DNA of 64,000 nucleotides, from the NCBI RefSeq assembly GCF_004379255.2, contig NC_056036.1, positions 42,247,576-42,311,575 on the forward strand, read 5' to 3'. Positions 9,739 to 21,574 of the stretch are shown in pieces. This DNA is from Salvia splendens. Taxonomy: Eukaryota > Streptophyta > Magnoliopsida > Lamiales > Lamiaceae. The translations under genes were made by a program, and so were the position numbers. Below the pieces are notes generated by a model. The model was given only the letters and a program-made list of their open reading frames with translations. It did not search any database and had not been told where the DNA came from. Position 1 is the first letter of the stretch. Each line of letters begins with the position of its first letter.

Positions 9739-9972
9739 CTCCATCTGTTCCCTCATAGTTGATGCGAAATTTTTCAGCACGGAGTTTAAGAGATGGACGT
9801 TGAATGTGTTAACTAAATAGATGAAGAAGTAAGTGGGAGAAAAAAAGTAGAGATAATAAAGTAGATGGAATAAAGCAAGAAAGAGAAAAAAATTATTATA
9901 TATAGAAATGACTCAACTATGAAGGAACTTTTCGAAATAGAAAATGACTCAACTATGAGGGAACTGAGGGAG
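9739..9972. mobile_element. Stowaway MITE
   Basis: Ends CTCCATCTGTTCCCTCATAGTTGA and (reverse complement) CTCCCTCAGTTCCCTCATAGTTGA, flanked by TA at 9737-9738 and 9973-9974. 234 bp, no coding capacity. It appears to be inserted in an older MITE-like sequence whose ends lie near 9718 (TTCCTTCCGTCCC) and 10224. Confidence 0.8.
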
Positions 9973-10586
9973 TACTACTATATGAAGTATTTCTTTATTA
10001 GTATGTCCCTAAAAAGTATGAACACTCTAATTTTAGATTATTTAAACAACATATTACCTCTATATCATTTTATTTACAACTTTATCATTACACATTTACA
10101 CTACACTATTAGTGATGTGGATCTCGCTCTCCACTATCACTACTTACACCAGCCTTTCTTTCTTATTTTACCAATCATTAAAACTCGGTAAACCAAATGT
10201 TCATACTTTTCAGGAACGAATGTAGTATATTATTCTCATCGTTCAACAATAAATGTTTCATTTTTTTATCAATCCATATTTTAAAAATTTATTTGACTTT
10301 ATAAAGAAAAGTTAGTAGGAAAAATTAGTAAAATTAACTAGTGGAATGTGTTGTCCACTTACTAAAAATAGTAAAAATGAACGGACAGATAAAATAAAAA
10401 AGGAGATATTTAATAGCTCCCGAAGTTGATAGAGTAACAAATACTAATTGTTGCTTTGTTATTTCCTTCAATACCAATCTCTTCATTGTTACTATTTCAT
10501 TCGTCTGCCATTGAGTGTCCAGTTTTGCTATTTCCATTTGCCTCTCTTCAAGTGCCACTTTCACTTTTGATCATAAATGATAAAAG
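9973..10586. other. AT-rich remainder of the pseudogene intron
   Basis: The older MITE-like sequence ends near 10224. A second weak inverted pair (TCATCGTTCAACAATAAATG / TATTTAATAGCTCCCG) spans about 10238-10425. No coding sequence is seen. The first part of DUF247 exon 2 that should follow is missing. Confidence 0.5.
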
Positions 10587-11417
10587 GACATCATTCGCTC
10601 GGCCACAGAGCTGAACGAGGCCGGGATCTGCATCAAGCGGAGCAAGTCCCGAAGCCTCAAAGACATCACGTTCCACGGAGGGGTTTTGAGGCTCCCCCTC
10701 ATCGTGGTGGACGACGAGCTCGAGTCGCTCCACCTAAACCTCATCGCGTTCGAGCGCTTCCATGTCGGCGCGGGCAACGACCTCACCTCCTACATTTTCT
10801 TCATGGACAACATCATCGACAGCTCCCTGGACGTCAGCCTGCTCCACTCGTGCGGCATCATACAGAATGCGCTAGGTAGCGACAAGGCCGTCGCAAAGCT
10901 CTTCAACTCGCTGTCGAAGGACATCACGCTCGACCCCGAGAGCTACCTCGAACAGGTTCACAAGCAGGTAACTAAGAGGGGCTTAAGTCTAGCGGTGGGG
11001 AAAAATACAGAAATTCCAGCCTTGTCATATCAACAGAATACAAAAATACTAAATTTACGGCATACCGTAATCTTTGGTACGGTATGAAGGTAACAATATG
11101 AATTTTAAAATATTGTGGTATATACTGTAAATTATGATATATACCGTAACTACGGTGTATAACAAAAAATGGTATATCTCACATACAAGGTTTAATTTTT
11201 TATGTCCCATTTGAAGTGACACATTTCTGAAATCAAATAAACCATGTTGCACCGGAAATGATCTAGTTTAAGTGAGTTAGGGATAATGAAAGTTATTGTC
11301 ACAAAATTTTGAAATCGAATTTTATGATATACTAGCTTCTATCAAAATTAATCTTTTGAGCCCGCCCGTACAGGTAAGCGAGTACTGCCAGAAGCCATGG
11401 CACCAGTGGAGAGCTAA

Positions 11418-12347
11418 GAGCATCTTCAATGGAGGCTAGCGGACCGGCTAGCCGATTCCCGGCGTTGGCCGGTCTACTAGCCGAACCATTGTAGGCGGCG
11501 AGCGGAAAAACGGCGAGAATTTCGACGAGCGTAGGCTGATTTTTAAGCGCTGGCTGATGCGCTCGCGATCGGCTGGCCGCCATTGTAGGCGGGCAATCGG
11601 CGAGCGATCGGCCAGCATTTTTTTCTTTTCGAAACACTATATATACGCGATTTGCACGTCATTTTCATTCGCACCGCTTGTTTTAACGAGTTTTCTCTCT
11701 CACTTAATTTCTGTACAAGAGCAATAAAGCACAATGGAGAACAACAACGAGTCCAGTGACGAGCGGGTCTCAAACCTCCACAGTACCCGTGGGAGGTGGA
11801 TAGGGTCCGATGGCCGGGTACTACAATATGCACCCTTGGCAGCAGATGATGCCCGGGATGGCAGCCGGGGGTAGTATGTCGGGATGCAGGGCGGGCAGGG
11901 GTACCGGGGATGCAACCCGGGATGCAGATGATGCCGGGATGGGCAGGCGGGATGCAGATGATGCCGGGGTGGCAACCGGGGATGCAGGGGACGCCGGGGG
12001 GGACAACGTCTATCGCCCCGGTCTTGATTTTTTGACTGCTTCTTCGCACACATCGACCCCATCGGAGACGCAGTTCACTGGGTGTGAGACTTTCTCCTTA
12101 GAGGAGTTGGGGATAGATCTCGAGGATGCGGACACTTCTGTTCAAACGGGAGATGTCGTAAATTTAATTTCGTATTTTGTGTGATTGTTAATTATTTATT
12201 TTTTATAATTTTGTTTATCGTGTCTAGCCTACTGCTTGTCCAGTTGCTTGTCCTGATGATGTGGCATGAGGAGTTTTTAGTGTTGATAATGTGGCAGGAG
12301 GAGTTTGTGGCTAGCCTATGACTGGCCTATTACCATTGTGGATGCTC
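11418..12347 (+). mobile_element. Non-autonomous PIF/Harbinger element with ORF1-like remnant
   Basis: Terminal inverted repeats GAGCATCTTCAATGG and (reverse complement) GAGCATCCACAATGG. Target duplication TAA at 11415-11417 and 12348-12350, inside DUF247 exon 3. A TATA-like ATATATAC (about 11640) precedes an ATG at 11734. Fragmented frames downstream read YYNMHPWQQMMPG, a twice-repeated MQMMPGW motif, and FSLEELGIDLED, all resembling the N-terminal part of plant Harbinger ORF1 proteins. The Myb-like domain and the transposase are absent, so transposition would need helper proteins. Confidence 0.85.
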
Positions 12348-12474
12348 TAACCTTATGCACATGTACTTACCAATCCGTGGGCCATTCTCTCCGTCATCGC
12401 CGCGATCTTCCTCTGCCCTCACCATTGTTCAGACTATTCACGGTGTCTTAAGTTACACCAATCCTCCTGCTTAA

Positions 12475-12956
12475 TGCTTGCCATTTCTCTTCACATCATG
12501 GTTTGATTTTCTTTTCTGTGGGTGTGTGAACGAATGTGATGGATTGATGCAAATCCTTGTGTGGTTATTCCACTTGATTGGACATGATGTGCTTTGAATA
12601 TTAGCCCAATAGCACTTTGTATTTTTCATCTCGTCTACAAGGCAACAGCTATTAGACTTGTCAAGTAGACTGGCCGGGCTGATCCATCAATAAATCAAAG
12701 TGGGTTTTGGTTGGACCCATAAACTGAAACAAACTTCAGTTAAAGCCCATTTTTTATACCACATAATACAAGTTATTGTGACACAATTGTAGTAAATTGT
12801 TTAAAATCTTAAACCCAACCATCCCTTCCCTTGCAATGCGAGTTGAGTTACAACTTGTCGAACATGCTACTATTACTTACCTTGTACTTTCGTCGTGTCT
12901 AATTTTCAAGCAAAACACGAACTCCGCATGTGCATTTGATACAACATCATCTAGTA
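12475..12956. other. Intergenic DNA between DUF247 pseudogene and DUF1350
   Basis: Contains the old 3' UTR of the pseudogene (TAATGCTTGCCATT..., shared with the intact copy) and AT-rich DNA. The two genes are convergent, so the 3' UTR of DUF1350 also lies here. Confidence 0.6.
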
Positions 12957-15900
12957 TTATGAGTTTAGCAGCCTAGGCCCAGAGTTGGAGGCCATCCAGC
13001 TGGTAATGACATCGACAAGCAAATCGACTTCCTTGGGGTTTTGTGACCGAAAAATATTTGATTCTGGAGTGAATGTATTCCCCACCTCTTTCGCAACCGC
13101 CTCCCACGGTGTTCCTGCTGTTAAATTAGCCAAAAGCTCTCCTCCGCGGTTCACTGCATTTGCCATTCCAGGAGGAACATCGGGCAAAACCTGAATGTCA
13201 AACAATTTCAAGGAAATATAACTTGTTGGTTCCGATTCCAGGGTTTTGTGTACATAGCTTTAAGAAATACCTGTTGTAATGGGAGGCCATGATCACCAGG
13301 TAAGGAGCGGATGGACATATCCAACATTGAACTGATAGCCGATTCTGCACTAAGGATCTGGGCAAGTCTTGGAGTTTCATCGATGCTGTCGTCTTTGAAT
13401 TTTATCAATAGATTTCTTGAGATACCATAGTAAGATCTGACCTGTCACGTGGTACACCATAATGTAAAACAATGTGACATTAGTAGTTTTCAAGGAATAC
13501 TGCACAACGTGAACTCATTCGTAAAAGTAGAATGATATTTCGTAATGGATTTCAAATACTACGCTCCAAATACTCAATCCTCATGAGATGAAACGTCAAT
13601 AAAAATTTCACCAACTAAAAATCACCACTACGGATTCGCTCTGGACCTTGTCTATCCATATACATTTGCCTAAGCATGCTTCGTCAATATCATATGAACA
13701 AACTAGGTGTTATATATGACACATGCCAATACTTCTGACTGCACTATATGAAAGCATCAAGCTCCTATTCATTTCTAATACTGATACCTGTAAGGATAAC
13801 AGAAATATGACAATATGCTTAAGCTAGAAACTAAATTTACCAATCGCTGAGTTTCTTCTGGCTTTGGGGAAAATTCTTCCCTCCCGTTGGCCAAGTCCAT
13901 GTACAGTGGAGGTAGTTGCTCAACCAGAGGAAGAACTTGCTTCAAAATGGCAGGGCTAAGGTTCTCAAACTGTTTTCTTGTCATCTCAGCCTGCAATATT
14001 TTCCGAACACCAAACCACACTGTTCTAAAAAGTATGTCATCACCCTCCCTTGCCGGCAAACTCTTATTTTATGTTGGGTAATTGATGTCGAGCTGTCGAT
14101 TTCTTGATCTTAATTCTTGATGAAATTCTTTAAAAATTGATATTATTGATCAAGCATTATGTTGTTATTGGAAGTATCCATTTGGACTACGGATACTGAA
14201 GTATAATAGCAACATATTTTGGTGCTGATACATTAAGGAGATAATAACTATGGAGTATGGATTGCTTGTATTAACTGCAAGTTAGGCCAGGTAAATGGAA
14301 TTTAGAATCTCACCCCAAGGCGAACAGTTGGTGACGACACTAATTGTGACAAAAGTGGTCCAAAGTTTTGGGCCATTGGCACCAGAACCGGTGAAAACAG
14401 TGGAACGGCTAAGCTCGCTTCCTGAACGCAATAAGCAACCATTTCGTCAATTCTGCACAACTTGAAACAAATAAAATATCATTCTGAAGCAACTGGTTGA
14501 ATTGTCTCCTTGTGAAGTTGTGTTAAAAAGAAAGCTAATATTCCATATTTTACCTAAAAAATGCACAGTGAAACAAGGTAATTAGTCATCCAGTACCTTG
14601 TTATTGAATGCCATTAATATATTTCCACTTCTCTGCACAGCATACCTTGAACCTGAAAAGCAGACAGGAAACTTTAAGTCGAATTACTAGGGGTATTCCC
14701 AAGTTAGGTATTATAGATAAAGCTCGAATAATGAGTCAACCTATTAGGAGATGAATGACGGATCCCAAAGAATGACCGATGCCAAAAGAAGGAACGTCTT
14801 CAACCTGTGCAACAAAGCTACCTAAACAATCATATCGCCAAGTGGTTGCAGCTACTTCCATATCTATGAGATCTAACTTACTGTGTCTTTGAGAGACCGC
14901 ATACACCTCTCAAATTTGAACTGCGCTTCATCAGCAATAAGGAAGTGATCAAAACCACTAGCATAAGGTGTGGCAATTACTAATGTACCCCTGATTCACG
15001 AGATGCAAAGTAAGAACGTTGATATCCCAAAGTATTCAATGATGCTAAAAACAGCGAATTACACTTACCCTACCCTTTCCCCTCTACTTCTAAGTTCTAA
15101 AGCAGCATTCCCACAACCAATACATCCAAACAAACCCCTCCCCCATAAGTATCAAGCATATCTAATAAGGCTATTGTAACTTCGAAACACCAAAATCAAA
15201 ACAAAGGTACAGCTTCATAGTTGAAAAAACTCAATTTTCAGAATGCCAGTAGAGTAGAAACAAACAACTCAAATTCGAAGCAATAGTCATAACTGAAGAA
15301 GTAAATCATAACATAATCTATTACTGCCAGATACTGCACATATACATGTCATGATGTATATAAGACATGGATTTTCAGATCCAATGAAACAATCAATTAT
15401 ATTTTTTAGTAAAACGACTTACTTATCTGCAAGACGTTCTAAGAATAAGCGGTAAGTAAGTTGAGGAGCAGCACCCACGAATATGCCACCAATAAAATGT
15501 ACAATTGACGTTATCTTGGTGTTTCTTGGTCTCAATACCCATGCACCCTGGGAAATACATATATTTTAGTAGCAATATATCAAAAAGTCTCTAAAAACTT
15601 TACGGAAATAAAATACCATTTCAAAATTCATCTAGATTTTGTATGTAACTGCAGTGTCTATACGGTCAGGAGCACAATAGAAAAAAGCATCGAAAAAGCA
15701 TCTAAAACAAATTAAAAAATATACCCATTCAACTTTAGGTGGAAATTTTAAGCATTTCTCAGGAAAAAAGAAAAAAAGATTACTTGGTCATCTTCTGAAT
15801 AGAAACCAAATGTACAAGATATCAAGACAGTTAAAGTCCAATATACCTCAATTTCACTCCAATCTCCTGAACTACCCCAACCTGCTTGAGATTGCTTCAC

Positions 15901-16407
15901 AGTTTCTGTGAGTACTCTGTTAATGAAGCCCACATAAAGCAATAATTAGATCACCTGTTACCAGATAATATAAAACCAAAAAGTTCCTTCCCATTTGAGT
16001 TTAAAAATTTGGGCACACAATTGAAGGAGTCAAGTTACTGACTGAGCAACGATGCTTCCCCACAAACAGTCATAATTTGCAAGCAGAAAGGCATGAATAA
16101 GATTCGAATTAAAAAAATATCTTCATCTGATCATCTCAGCATCACAACTCACAACCACAAAAGGTAGAGTAAGAAACAAAAAATTAGGTCTATCTAACCT
16201 CTCGATGTCTCTGTAGAGCTGAATTCCAGTTGTTTCCGGTTGATTCTGGCCGCCTCCGCCGTCCGAACTGCAATATATTCTGATACGACGGGTGGAGGGG
16301 GGAAGAGTGTGCGCAAACAATAAGCTGCAGAGGCGCACCGAAGGCCGGGAGTCGGCGGAGGGCGGAGCAACCGTTGGATGAGGAGAGGTCCATAGGCAGT
16401 TGGCCAT
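12957..16407 (-). CDS. DUF1350 family protein, alpha/beta-hydrolase-like, 10 exons
   Basis: Exons (5' to 3'): 16407-16199, 15916-15847, 15547-15423, 14990-14882, 14804-14741, 14652-14597, 14421-14314, 13990-13841, 13441-13271, 13190-12957; 431 aa. Hallmarks are FIGGIFVGAAPQLTY (exon 3) and the nucleophile-elbow motif GHSLGS with Ser at about residue 183. The first 55 residues are rich in Ser, Pro and Arg and lack acidic residues over long stretches, which suits a plastid transit peptide. The ATG at 16407 is chosen because its frame alone joins exon 2 in phase; the ATG at 16426 is in the wrong frame. DUF1350 occurs in plants and cyanobacteria, and its substrate is unknown. A truncated duplicate of the 3' end lies at 4186-4622. 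Confidence 0.88.
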
Positions 16408-16429
16408 AGCTCGTGGAAGAAGACAATCC

Positions 16430-16832
16430 GCGTCGCCCTTGAAACTGGTAATACTCTGGTTTCAGTTTGATATTTCTTGGTTACTTGCCCTTTTTGTATT
16501 CTATCTACCTATTGTAAAAAAAGGATTAAACAAAGGCAAGCAAAAATTTATTTTTACACCCGTAAAACAAGAAAAATGAATTCCCTGCTCCACACTCCCT
16601 CAGTAAAAAGAAAAAATGCATTTAATTTTGATGAGCATCAGCAATGGTGCTGGCCGGTGGCTCGGTACAAGACAAGACACCGGCGTCTAAAAGAGCTTCG
16701 CGCGTGGGAGGCAATTATCGAGAAAGTGCTGCATGCGTCCCCACGTGGCACCCCTTTGTTGGACGGTGACGTCCATCCGTCGGTCTGCGAGTGGACATTG
16801 TTTAAGTCGATGAAAATTATTATTTAAAAATA
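16430..16832. other. DUF1350 upstream region with a half Harbinger-like end
   Basis: Promoter region of the minus-strand gene. At 16632 the sequence GAGCATCAGCAATGG matches Harbinger terminal repeats and is followed by about 165 GC-rich bases, but I see no partner terminus, so it is at most a truncated element. The plus-strand open frame over this block is not gene-like. Confidence 0.45.
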
Positions 16833-17211
16833 GGGATATGACACCTAATATCATGGAATTTTCAAAAAGTTGGGTTTTTCCCACGAACTTTGAAATTGAC
16901 AAATAATATCACGAACTTCACATTGAGTTTGTTATTTCTCACCAATGAAAAAATTCTAGCAAATAATATCATTTTTTCTGTAATTTCTCGACAACAATTT
17001 AAAGGGTTTCAAGATTTTCAATCTTTGAGAACAATTTTTCTTGAAGCACACATTCCAAATTTGTTCTTCAATCTATTAATATAGCACAAATTTTTCATTG
17101 GTGGGAAATAATAAACTCGGGGTAAAGTTCGTGATATTATTTGCCAATTTCAAAGTTTATAGGAAAAACCTAACATTTTAAAAGTTTCATGATATTAGGT
17201 GACAATATCCC
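16833..17211. mobile_element. Foldback Mutator-type MITE with long inverted repeats
   Basis: 379 bp. The left arm begins GGGATATGACACCTAATATC and the reverse complement of the right arm begins GGGATATTGTCACCTAATATC; similarity continues for about 120 bp on each side. The flanks carry a perfect 9-bp duplication TTAAAAATA (16824-16832 and 17212-17220), diagnostic for Mutator-like transposition. The interior (about 140 bp) is AT-rich and non-coding. Confidence 0.88.
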
Positions 17212-17220
17212 TTAAAAATA

Positions 17221-18637
17221 TAGATAAAATTAAATAATTAATAAAACAAATTTCAACCTCTTATTTATTTTTCATTCCAATTACTCTATACATTTTTTTG
17301 TCTCTCACTCATTTTTCTTTCCAAAGTTTCATTCTCAATTGTGCCGCCAACCCGAATGGAATTTGTGGAGCAACCTCAATTTCAACGACAACAACATGTC
17401 GTCGTTATTAGAAAAGGAGGGATAAAATTCTCAAGCCGTGTATAGGCGGTACTCTAACTATTACAATCGAATGAAAATAACAACAAAAAGTGGAATGGAA
17501 ATTACAACAGAAATAAAATAAAACAAACCAACAATAAGTCGAGTCGAGGGAAACCCTCTTTCCGCAAGACAAATTACGCCCCGGCTAGTGCTCACGGAAT
17601 GACGTATTGCCCCTAAAGATAAAACGACTTCTTCCTAGCGTGTAGAAGCACCTCAAACCTGCTAGACACCGACGAACTTGATGGAGTTCCGAGAATCGAA
17701 CTAGACAATGCTCCTAAAATGCACACTATGATGTAGAGAGCTAGAGAGAATGTTTGAGATTGGTATATTGTATCTCTCAAACCTACCTATTTATAGGATA
17801 GGAGAGACCACTTCAAAAGTCTTGGCATTAAGGATCCTCATAAACCACTTAGAGGTTACCTTAAGTTGAAAAACCAAAAGAGTTAAGACAATGAAACACG
17901 TTTTTCAACAGTCGCCGCATTATCCGACGCTCTGGTTATCCAAGGCTTGACCACACCCAACTACCACACGCCGCGGACATCATGCATGGCTTGCAACCAT
18001 TGAGATAAATAGGCAATATTCGTTGCATTAAATGTTGTGTTCGTGTTTCTGAAAATTAAAAAAATATAATTGTGATGTTGTGACTTCACCCAATGGCTTG
18101 CTGCCGATGCACCATTGTTGACCACCACCATAGCGATCATAAGAACTAAACAAGATCTGATTACATGTTGTACTACCTCTATCCCTTAAAAATAGAAATG
18201 ATTTTCAATATATGTCCCTTAATATATAAACTTTTTATTTTAAGAATGGATTCCACAATTTTCAAATATACTACTTTCAGCATTTTTTCTCTTATTCTCT
18301 CTTTTTACTTATCTATTTTTCTCTTTATCTCTTTTTACTTATCTATTTTTTTTTCTCTCACACAATTAAAGGCAAATGCCCCGGCTCATATTTCACCTCG
18401 CATATTTATTATAGAATTTTTATATTAATTTTCAACTAATTGCCACTTCTTTAATTCCCAAAATTTAAATATATTTTTGCTCCCTTCTACAATGAATTTG
18501 GGGCTCCATTCCTATCACCAATTGTGCATTAATAAAACTTGTTTTCAAAAGTTTTCATTTTATAAAGACGAGGTAGCAGTATTTTTTTAAATTAGTAGTA
18601 ACTTAGAAAAAATGAGACATCGTCACATAAAATGCTA
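17221..18637. other. Gene-free DNA, possible LTR fragment
   Basis: 17340-17960 is less AT-rich and has a TATTTATAGG motif at 17769 followed by text-like LTR sequence, but I could not pair it with a second LTR. 18160-18570 is AT-rich with weak MITE-like ends (CTACCTCTATCCC / ACGAGGTAG). No gene is visible. Confidence 0.4.
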
Positions 18638-18879
18638 CTCCCTTATTTCCATAGTAGTGTAGCCGTTTCTTTTCAGTACGTGATTTAAGAAAATTTTGTC
18701 AAGTGAGTTAAATAAAAGAAAAAAAAAAGTAAGAAATAAAAAAGTTAGAGAAATGAAGAGAAAATAAAGTAAGAGAAAGTAAAGTAAGTGAGAAGAAATG
18801 TGTTAACTTTTACTAAAAATGGAAACTCCACTACTTTGGAACACACCAAAATGACTCCACTACTATGAAACGGTGAGAG
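18638..18879. mobile_element. Stowaway MITE
   Basis: Left end CTCCCTTATTTCCATAGTAGTG pairs with the right end CCACTACTATGAAACGGTGAGAG, flanked by TA at 18636-18637 and 18880-18881. 242 bp, no coding capacity. Confidence 0.75.
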
Positions 18880-19239
18880 TATAAAAATGTCATTTTACAT
18901 TATAAAAATTTTCAAATAATCTAGACTATCTAACACCTTAATGAAATTATAAATTTTATAATCTTATATATTATCTCCGTCCAAAAAAATAGTCTGTTTT
19001 CTATTTTTGGTCATCCATAAAAAATAGTCAATATCTAATTATATTAAGTTTATCGCTATAATTAAATCAGTTATATTTTCCACGTTTAACCACTTTTTTA
19101 TTATATCTTTCTTTATTTATCAATGTTACTAAAACTCGCAAGGTCTACTATCAAAATTACTCCAGTTTTCAGGGATGGATACATTCATTTCACTTATCTA
19201 TTGAAATAAATAGAGTCAACGAGGGAAAATTTCATTTTA

Positions 19240-21193
19240 GAGCATCCACATACGCTTTTCGTTCCGGAGGAACGAAACGGGCGCGCGACGCGTTGCGGCC
19301 ATGCGTTCCGTCACCATGTCGTGCCCATGGCGTGTCGTGTGCCGTCGTCGCGAGACGCGGCACGGCCTGTGTCGCCACGCGCTTCGGCGACGTGGCGCGC
19401 CCTTGCGTCGTGCGTGATGTCCACTCGCTAGCCCGCGAGTGGGCGTCGTCATTTATGACGCAATAATTCTTTTTTTTTACAAAATTTGAATTTATAAAAA
19501 ACAGTTTTAACGGTAATATTACCGTTGATTTTACCGTTTTTTTATTTTTTATATTTTTTTAGTCTATAAATACTCTTAATTCATCTTCATTTCATACACA
19601 ACTACACATCTATTGTTCCTAAATCAACTTCATTTCCTCCCCAATTTTCATCTAAAATCTCGTCAAAAAATGTCCGGCGACGGCAACTCCGGCGGTGGCG
19701 GCTCCGGCGGGTGGGATCTCAACACGTTTAACGATTGAGAGACCATGTACAACACTCTGGGTGGTTCTAGTTAGTCGACGCCAGGCACCCAGAGTTCGGC
19801 GACGCCGGGTGGGTACCAGCCACCCACTTTCGACGTGGATGCATACGCTGACCCTCCGCCCCGCGGTATTCGCATGGATTATCCCAGATTCGGGGAGGAT
19901 TTCCCCGTTGAACCCACTCTGGGAGGAGGCCGAGGCGGGCGAGGACGAGGAGGAGGAGGAGGAGGAGGGGGGGAGGAGGCCAGGGCGGTGGAAGCTCCAG
20001 GGCGGAGGCGGGCGAGGAGGATGAGGAGGAGGAGGAGGAGGAGGATCTAGGCCGGCATCCATACAACAACAACGAAACGATGGCGGTGTACAACGCCTAG
20101 ATCACTATCTCGTACGATCCCATCGTCGGGAATCAACAAGCCAACAAGTGCTTCTGGGAAAAGGTCACTGAGATCTATCACCAGATTAAGCCGAGAGGGT
20201 CCAGGAAGCGCACATATACAATGCTCCGCTCTCACTTTGGCCGAGTCGACAAACATGTCAAAAAATTCTGCGGCATCTACTCGACCGAAGCGGTGCACTA
20301 CCAAAGCGGAGCTTCGGGAGCCGACATTCTGAGGGTGGCTTTGCGCGTCTACAACCAGGACACCGGTAAACAATTCAAATATGTTGATATTTGGCAGATT
20401 GTCAAGGAAGAGGAAAGGTGGGTCGGCGGTGTCCGCTCCAGCTCGGGCTCAACCTCAAAGCGCACGAAGCACACAGCGAGTTGCCAATACTCGTCTGGTG
20501 ACACCAGTGAGGGCAGCGGCGGACCAGAGTTTGCACCGCATGAGTTTGCGGGTACGGTTGGCGATGACGGGGGAGCCGTGGGCGCCGTCGGCCGCAAGGG
20601 ACGAAGGCGGCTAGAGCGAGGAAGGGCCGAGGCGAATCAAGCCATGCGGGCTCGGGATCGGGCTCGGGATCGGGATCGGGCTCGAACACCCTTATGGTGG
20701 TGTACATGACCGCCATAATGGCGGACACTTCCCGCTTCTCTCCTTCTCAATACGCGGCCTGATGGAACGGAATTGTGCATATGGCAGCACAACTTGGCCT
20801 TCCGACTCCCCCTCCACCCCGACCGCCTTCGGGGGATGATTCGCCGGCAGAGTAGTTTTTTTTATTTTCTTTAAATTTGTATTTTAAATTATGCAAAGTT
20901 TAATTTTTTAGGAATTTAATTGTGTGTTTTTTATTTTTTAGAATTTTAAGTTGTAATTTTTTTATGTTGGGTGTTTTTTAATGAAGTATGTTTTTTTAAT
21001 TGAATTGGGTTGGAAATAAAAATAAAAAATGAAATTGAATGAATAGTAATTTAAGGAACGGTTAAGGAACAGATAAGAAACGCATGGTTGCAGATTCCGT
21101 ACCTTAGTTAAGGAATGGAGTAAAAAAGTATAGTTGGACCCTTAATTAGTGGTTTAAGTAATGATTAAGGAACGGTATAGGAACCGGATGACC
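19240..21193 (+). mobile_element. PIF/Harbinger element carrying decayed ORF1
   Basis: 1954 bp, flanked by TTA on both sides (19237-19239 and 21194-21196). The terminal repeats are short and imperfect: GAGCATCCACA versus GGTCATCCGGT. It holds a GC-rich 5' region, a single-exon ORF1 relic (19670-20709) and an AT-rich tail. No transposase frame is present. It resembles elements that rely on a separate transposase source. Confidence 0.75.
19670..20709 (+). pseudogene. Harbinger ORF1 (Myb/SANT-like DNA-binding protein) relic
   Basis: ATG at 19670 gives a Gly/Ser-rich start (MSGDGNSGGGGSGGW) that soon meets stops (TGA near 19737, TAG near 19772) and another in-frame TAG near 20098, where a Trp is expected in related proteins. 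Downstream the Myb-like region is well preserved: DPIVGNQQANKCFWEKV, then RTYTMLRSHFGRVDKHV, and FKYVDIWQIVKEEERW. A basic tail follows (GRKGRRRLERGRAEAN). The purine-rich block at 19920-20045 encodes low-complexity Gly/Arg/Glu and probably slipped. Together with the stops this means no full-length product. Confidence 0.75.
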
Positions 21194-21196
21194 TTA

Positions 21197-21574
21197 TATG
21201 ATGCAAAACACCTATAATTACAATAAAATACTCCATACACAAGTCAATCATTCTAGAACCACTGTAAGAATAAATATTGAAGTACAGAAAAACAGGATAG
21301 TAAATGGTCAAACAGAGTCGATTGACACGCAAACCGAGGTTTCCTGTCTCTCTCTCCTTCACTCTCTCTCCTCCCACCTCTCTCCGCTCTTCAACCCATC
21401 GCCCCCCCACCTAATCCTCAAGCAATTTAATGCTCCCAGCCCCAGATCAGCACAACTCACCTTAATTTGCCCCTTTCACCTTCATTTTTATGCTAATCAC
21501 TATTGAAGTACTACTACTATTCACCACTTCTAAAGAAAAGCCTCACTCATCATCACGGACTTTCCCTCAGTTCC
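21197..21574. promoter_or_regulatory. 5' region of the GT47 gene
   Basis: CT-rich leader (CTCTCTCTCCTTCACTCTCTCTCC, about 21341-21365), typical of plant 5' UTRs. The harbinger element ends only about 380 bp upstream of the start codon. No distinct TATA box is assigned. Confidence 0.45.

Larger units (their letters stand above)
5720..12474 (+). pseudogene. DUF247 (UPF0481) pseudogene, insertion-split paralog
   Basis: Homologous to all three exons of the gene at 341-3002. Exon 1 is 5720-6138 plus 8491-8793, exon 2 only 10587-10967, and exon 3 11374-11417 plus 12351-12474. Defects seen: a 4-bp gain near 5870 (GGGCGGGCC versus GGGCC) that shifts the frame; an LTR element inserted after the ILRV codons; a 1-bp loss near 8742-8750 (CCGTTGTTGTGCTCG versus CCGATGCTGGTTCTCG); loss of the first roughly 190 bp of exon 2; a Harbinger element inserted in exon 3; and a 2-bp loss near 12410. 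The remaining parts still read IYRIPASV, ENDPIFSKHG-like and VDDELESLHLNLIAFERF, so decay is recent. No product is expected. Confidence 0.9.
5515..14197. repeat. Segmental duplication, copy B
   Basis: Second copy of the 1-4622 unit, enlarged by insertions. It contains the DUF247 pseudogene and the 3' part of the complete DUF1350 gene. The homology to copy A stops inside DUF1350 intron 7 (about 14197 versus 4622), which marks one duplication breakpoint. Confidence 0.85.

Noticed and set aside
16190..16426. Alternative DUF1350 start at 16426 (MSSSTSYGQ)
   Set aside because: That frame does not join exon 2 in phase; the ATG at 16407 does.
16477..16827. Plus-strand 116-codon frame upstream of DUF1350
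   Set aside because: Coincides with a truncated Harbinger-like end and has no recognisable domain.
19652..20093. Minus-strand Pro/Ser-rich frames
   Set aside because: They are the complement of the purine-rich ORF1 block and are pure low complexity.
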